This document shows positions 5,778 to 6,725 of a stretch of DNA of 6,725 nt, one piece after another. The stretch comes from a bacterium (GTDB taxonomy: Bacteria; Verrucomicrobiota; Verrucomicrobiia; Limisphaerales; J093). The DNA lies in contig JAJXTA010000158.1 of the NCBI GenBank assembly GCA_021784265.1, positions 1-6,725 of the forward strand. Reading direction: 5' to 3'. Below the pieces are notes generated by a model. The model worked only from the letters and a program-made list of their open reading frames with translations, was not told the origin of the DNA and ran no database searches. The position numbers and the translations under genes were made by a program. Every line of letters starts with the position of its first letter. The first letter of the stretch is position 1.

Positions 5778-6011
5778 CTGGATCTCGTCAATCACGACCA
5801 GCCGTTCGAGCGGACGCAGCGCGGTGTCCGGCTCGGACAGGCGAGCCAGGCTTGGCGGGTCTTCCAAATCAAAGTAGTTGAGCGAGTCCGCCGGCACCCA
5901 CGGCCGGGCGAGGGTGGTTTTGCCGCTTTGGCGCGGGCCGATCAAGGCCACACTGCGGCGGCGTTTCAACGCGGTGCGGACCCGCTCCCCGTCGGCGAGG
6001 CGGTCAATTAT
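5778..6011 (-). pseudogene. N-terminal stump of an AAA/DUF4143-type ATPase
   Basis: The minus strand encodes, from 6011, IIDRLADGERVRTALKRRR and then VALIGPRQSGKTTLAR (Walker A, with K and T for ATP), YFDLEDP, LARLSEPDTALRPLERL and VVIDEIQ (Walker B). This is the opening of the widespread AAA_14/DUF4143 ATPases, normally about 400 residues long. After DEIQ (near 5778) the similarity stops: the usual lead into the rest of the ATPase core and the whole DUF4143 C-terminal domain are missing. At the expected first codon stands ATA (6009-6011), with an in-frame TGA two codons further upstream. TTG at 5967-5969 is the first recognised start and would remove the conserved N-terminal helix. A working protein is therefore very unlikely. 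Its frame happens to stay open into the esterase, which invites a false 876-codon fusion call. Cellular role of intact relatives is poorly defined. Confidence 0.75.
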
Positions 6012-6023
6012 GGTTCAACTCTG

Positions 6024-6062
6024 ACCATGAAAATCCGGCAGTCGATGCTGGAATTTCATGGT
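6024..6062. repeat. 39-base near-perfect palindrome
   Basis: ACCATGAAA (6024-6032) pairs with TTTCATGGT (6054-6062), then after a single A/A mismatch TCCGGCA (6034-6040) pairs with TGCTGGA (6046-6052, one G-T pair), leaving the five bases GTCGA as loop. That gives 16 pairs over 39 bases. It sits between the ATPase stump and the tRNA and is less GC-rich than its surroundings. It could be an operator of the lost ATPase gene, a terminator-like structure or the remains of a mobile element end. There is no T-run on either side. Confidence 0.65.
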
Positions 6063-6179
6063 GCTCAACCCGCCGAAGTTCGCCAAGTCGCGGGCGTTGC
6101 GAGCGCGCCCGCGGAAGCACCTCCGCCACTGGTCGTTTACGGGGAGCCGCACGCTTTCACGCGCGGACTCGGGCGGGTC

Positions 6180-6201
6180 CGGGGCGGCAACGGGGCGGCA
6201 A
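6180..6201. repeat. 11-base unit repeated twice in tandem
   Basis: CGGGGCGGCAA occurs at 6180-6190 and again at 6191-6201 without a gap. It lies in the non-coding stretch between the palindrome and the tRNA. It is probably a simple slippage duplication. Confidence 0.6.
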
Positions 6202-6244
6202 CTCCTGGAGGTTTCAGCCAGTGGTGCAGAGCCGATGTTCGCCT

Positions 6245-6331
6245 TGGTGCCGACGGAGGGGGTCGAACCCACACACCCTTACGGGTACCAGATTTTGAGT
6301 CTAGCGCGTCTGCCAATTCCGCCACGTCGGC
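6245..6331 (-). tRNA. tRNA-Leu (anticodon CAA)
   Basis: The minus strand folds as a class II tRNA. The acceptor stem GCCGACG (6325-6331) pairs perfectly with CGTCGGC (6249-6255), followed by discriminator A (6248) and an encoded CCA (6245-6247). The anticodon arm is CTAGA-CTCAAAA-TCTGG, placing CAA at positions 34-36, which reads the Leu codon UUG. A long variable arm, ACCC-GTAA-GGGT, is typical of tRNA-Leu. The T arm GTGGG-TTCGACC-CCCTC has the expected TTCGA loop but one T/T mismatch in the stem. The D-arm sequence GGCGGAATTGGCAGACGCG also fits tRNA-Leu. The gene looks functional. Confidence 0.96.
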
Positions 6332-6341
6332 CACCGCCGGG

Positions 6342-6369
6342 AGTATGGGCGCGCGGGCGCGAACCGCAA
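6342..6369 (-). promoter_or_regulatory. Probable promoter of tRNA-Leu
   Basis: On the minus strand TTGCGG (6364-6369) and CATACT (6342-6347) are separated by 16 bases and resemble sigma-70 -35 and -10 boxes. The -10 box ends 10 bases before the tRNA 5' end, giving a short leader as expected for a tRNA gene. The match is moderate, but the position is right. Confidence 0.5.
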
Positions 6370-6540
6370 GCTCATTCCCCGGATGCCGGCCGGCCCACCC
6401 TTGGGTAACGGTTGCTTTTGGCGCCCGGGAGTCTGGACCCGCACCCGCCGGCAGGGTCGAGCCGCGGCGCCGCCGAGGCCTCAGGCGTGCCCCTCGCCAA
6501 CGCACTGCGGACGTGGGTGCACGTGGCTCTCCCGCCCTCC

Positions 6541-6562
6541 CTCCGCGCCCACCGGCGCGGGG
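6541..6562. repeat. GC hairpin
   Basis: CTCCGCGCC (6541-6549) pairs with GGCGCGGGG (6554-6562), with one T-G pair, around the loop CACC. No T-run follows on either strand, so a terminator role is not supported. Confidence 0.45.
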
Positions 6563-6634
6563 CCGAGGCCGGTCGAAGCGCCGCGTCGGGGGCGATGTCC
6601 CGCCCCAGGGCGCAGTCTGGGGTGAAGAAGTCCG

Positions 6635-6664
6635 TTGTGCCCACGCTGGGTGGCGGAATATAGT
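6635..6664 (+). promoter_or_regulatory. Candidate plus-strand promoter at an AT-rich island
   Basis: TTGTGC (6635-6640) and TATAGT (6659-6664) are 18 bases apart and resemble sigma-70 boxes pointing out of the window to the right. The same island reads TATATT on the minus strand, but no fitting -35 is seen there. No gene is visible downstream in the window, so this stands on the motif alone. Confidence 0.3.
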
Positions 6665-6697
6665 TCGTGGGTGCATTCTCGGACTGGATTGATACGG

Positions 6698-6724
6698 CCG
6701 CCGCCCGGTGCGGACCGGCGGCGG
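6698..6724. repeat. GC hairpin at the right edge
   Basis: CCGCCG (6698-6703) and CCGGT (6705-6709) pair with ACCGG (6714-6718) and CGGCGG (6719-6724), leaving one bulged C and a GCGG loop, 11 pairs in all. If the promoter at 6635-6664 is real, this would be a leader hairpin of the next gene. The window ends before any T-run could be seen. Confidence 0.45.
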
Positions 6725-6725
6725 G

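Larger units (their letters stand above)
6370..6725. other. Right-end region without a convincing gene
   Basis: Frames across this stretch translate to Arg/Pro/Ala-rich sequence without recognisable domains. A minus-strand frame from GTG at 6644 to 6372 lacks a ribosome site and has no motif I know. The stretch contains a pyrimidine-rich run on the plus strand near 6526-6550, two stable hairpins (6541-6562 and 6698-6724) and one AT-rich island near 6657-6664. It may be the upstream region of a plus-strand gene beyond the window. Confidence 0.5.

Noticed and set aside
6218..6255. TGGTGC copies near the tRNA 3' end as attachment-site duplication
   Set aside because: Only six bases plus scattered matches are shared. 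A real attachment-site repeat should copy a longer part of the tRNA 3' end.
6372..6644. 90-codon minus-strand frame from a GTG at 6644
   Set aside because: No Shine-Dalgarno, no recognisable domain, and it runs through a stable hairpin. I could not support it as a gene.
6137..6676. 179-codon minus-strand frame containing VADVAELADALDSKSGT
   Set aside because: That segment is the translation of tRNA-Leu itself, a familiar false protein. The rest is Arg/Pro-rich and without domains.

Overview
This is a GC-rich window in which every gene I can support lies on the minus strand. The style suggests a member of the PVC group, most likely Verrucomicrobiota: exported carbohydrate-active proteins, an exported isomerase-fold protein, a two-domain acetyl-xylan-esterase-like hydrolase, and dispersed repeats built on ACAGGATC. 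This placement rests on recalled family resemblance, not on a marker gene, so it is tentative.

Layout from left to right. Positions 1-97 hold a short tandem repeat (three 9-base units) with inverted relatives. Positions 237-428 hold a decayed fragment that looks like an RsmD-type rRNA methyltransferase, in the same frame as the next gene and directly behind its stop codon. Positions 429-5348 are a block of four minus-strand genes. In transcription order (right to left) they are an exported acetyl-xylan-esterase-like alpha/beta hydrolase (3339-5348), a small dual CDGSH iron-sulfur protein (3053-3289), an exported sugar-phosphate-isomerase-like TIM barrel (2115-2975) and an exported GH5 glycoside hydrolase with a C-terminal carbohydrate-binding module (429-2099). 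To the right are about 430 bases of non-coding, hairpin-rich DNA, the N-terminal stump of an AAA/DUF4143-type ATPase (5778-6011), a long near-perfect palindrome (6024-6062), a complete tRNA-Leu(CAA) with encoded CCA (6245-6331) and its probable promoter. The last 390 bases show no convincing gene.

How the genes may work together: the esterase would remove acyl groups from a polysaccharide outside the cytoplasm, and the GH5-CBM protein would bind and cut the backbone. The isomerase-like protein is exported too and translationally tied to the GH5 gene, so it may act on or bind the released sugars. The CDGSH protein has no signal peptide and is probably a cytoplasmic electron-transfer or Fe-S protein without an evident link to the sugar work. 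Substrate identity is inference.

I see no defence system, CRISPR array, transposase or phage gene. The most unusual points are the gene relics on both sides of the carbohydrate block, the palindrome between the tRNA and the ATPase stump, the loss of the usual acidic metal ligands in the exported isomerase-like protein, and the second, apparently dead, hydrolase domain of the esterase.
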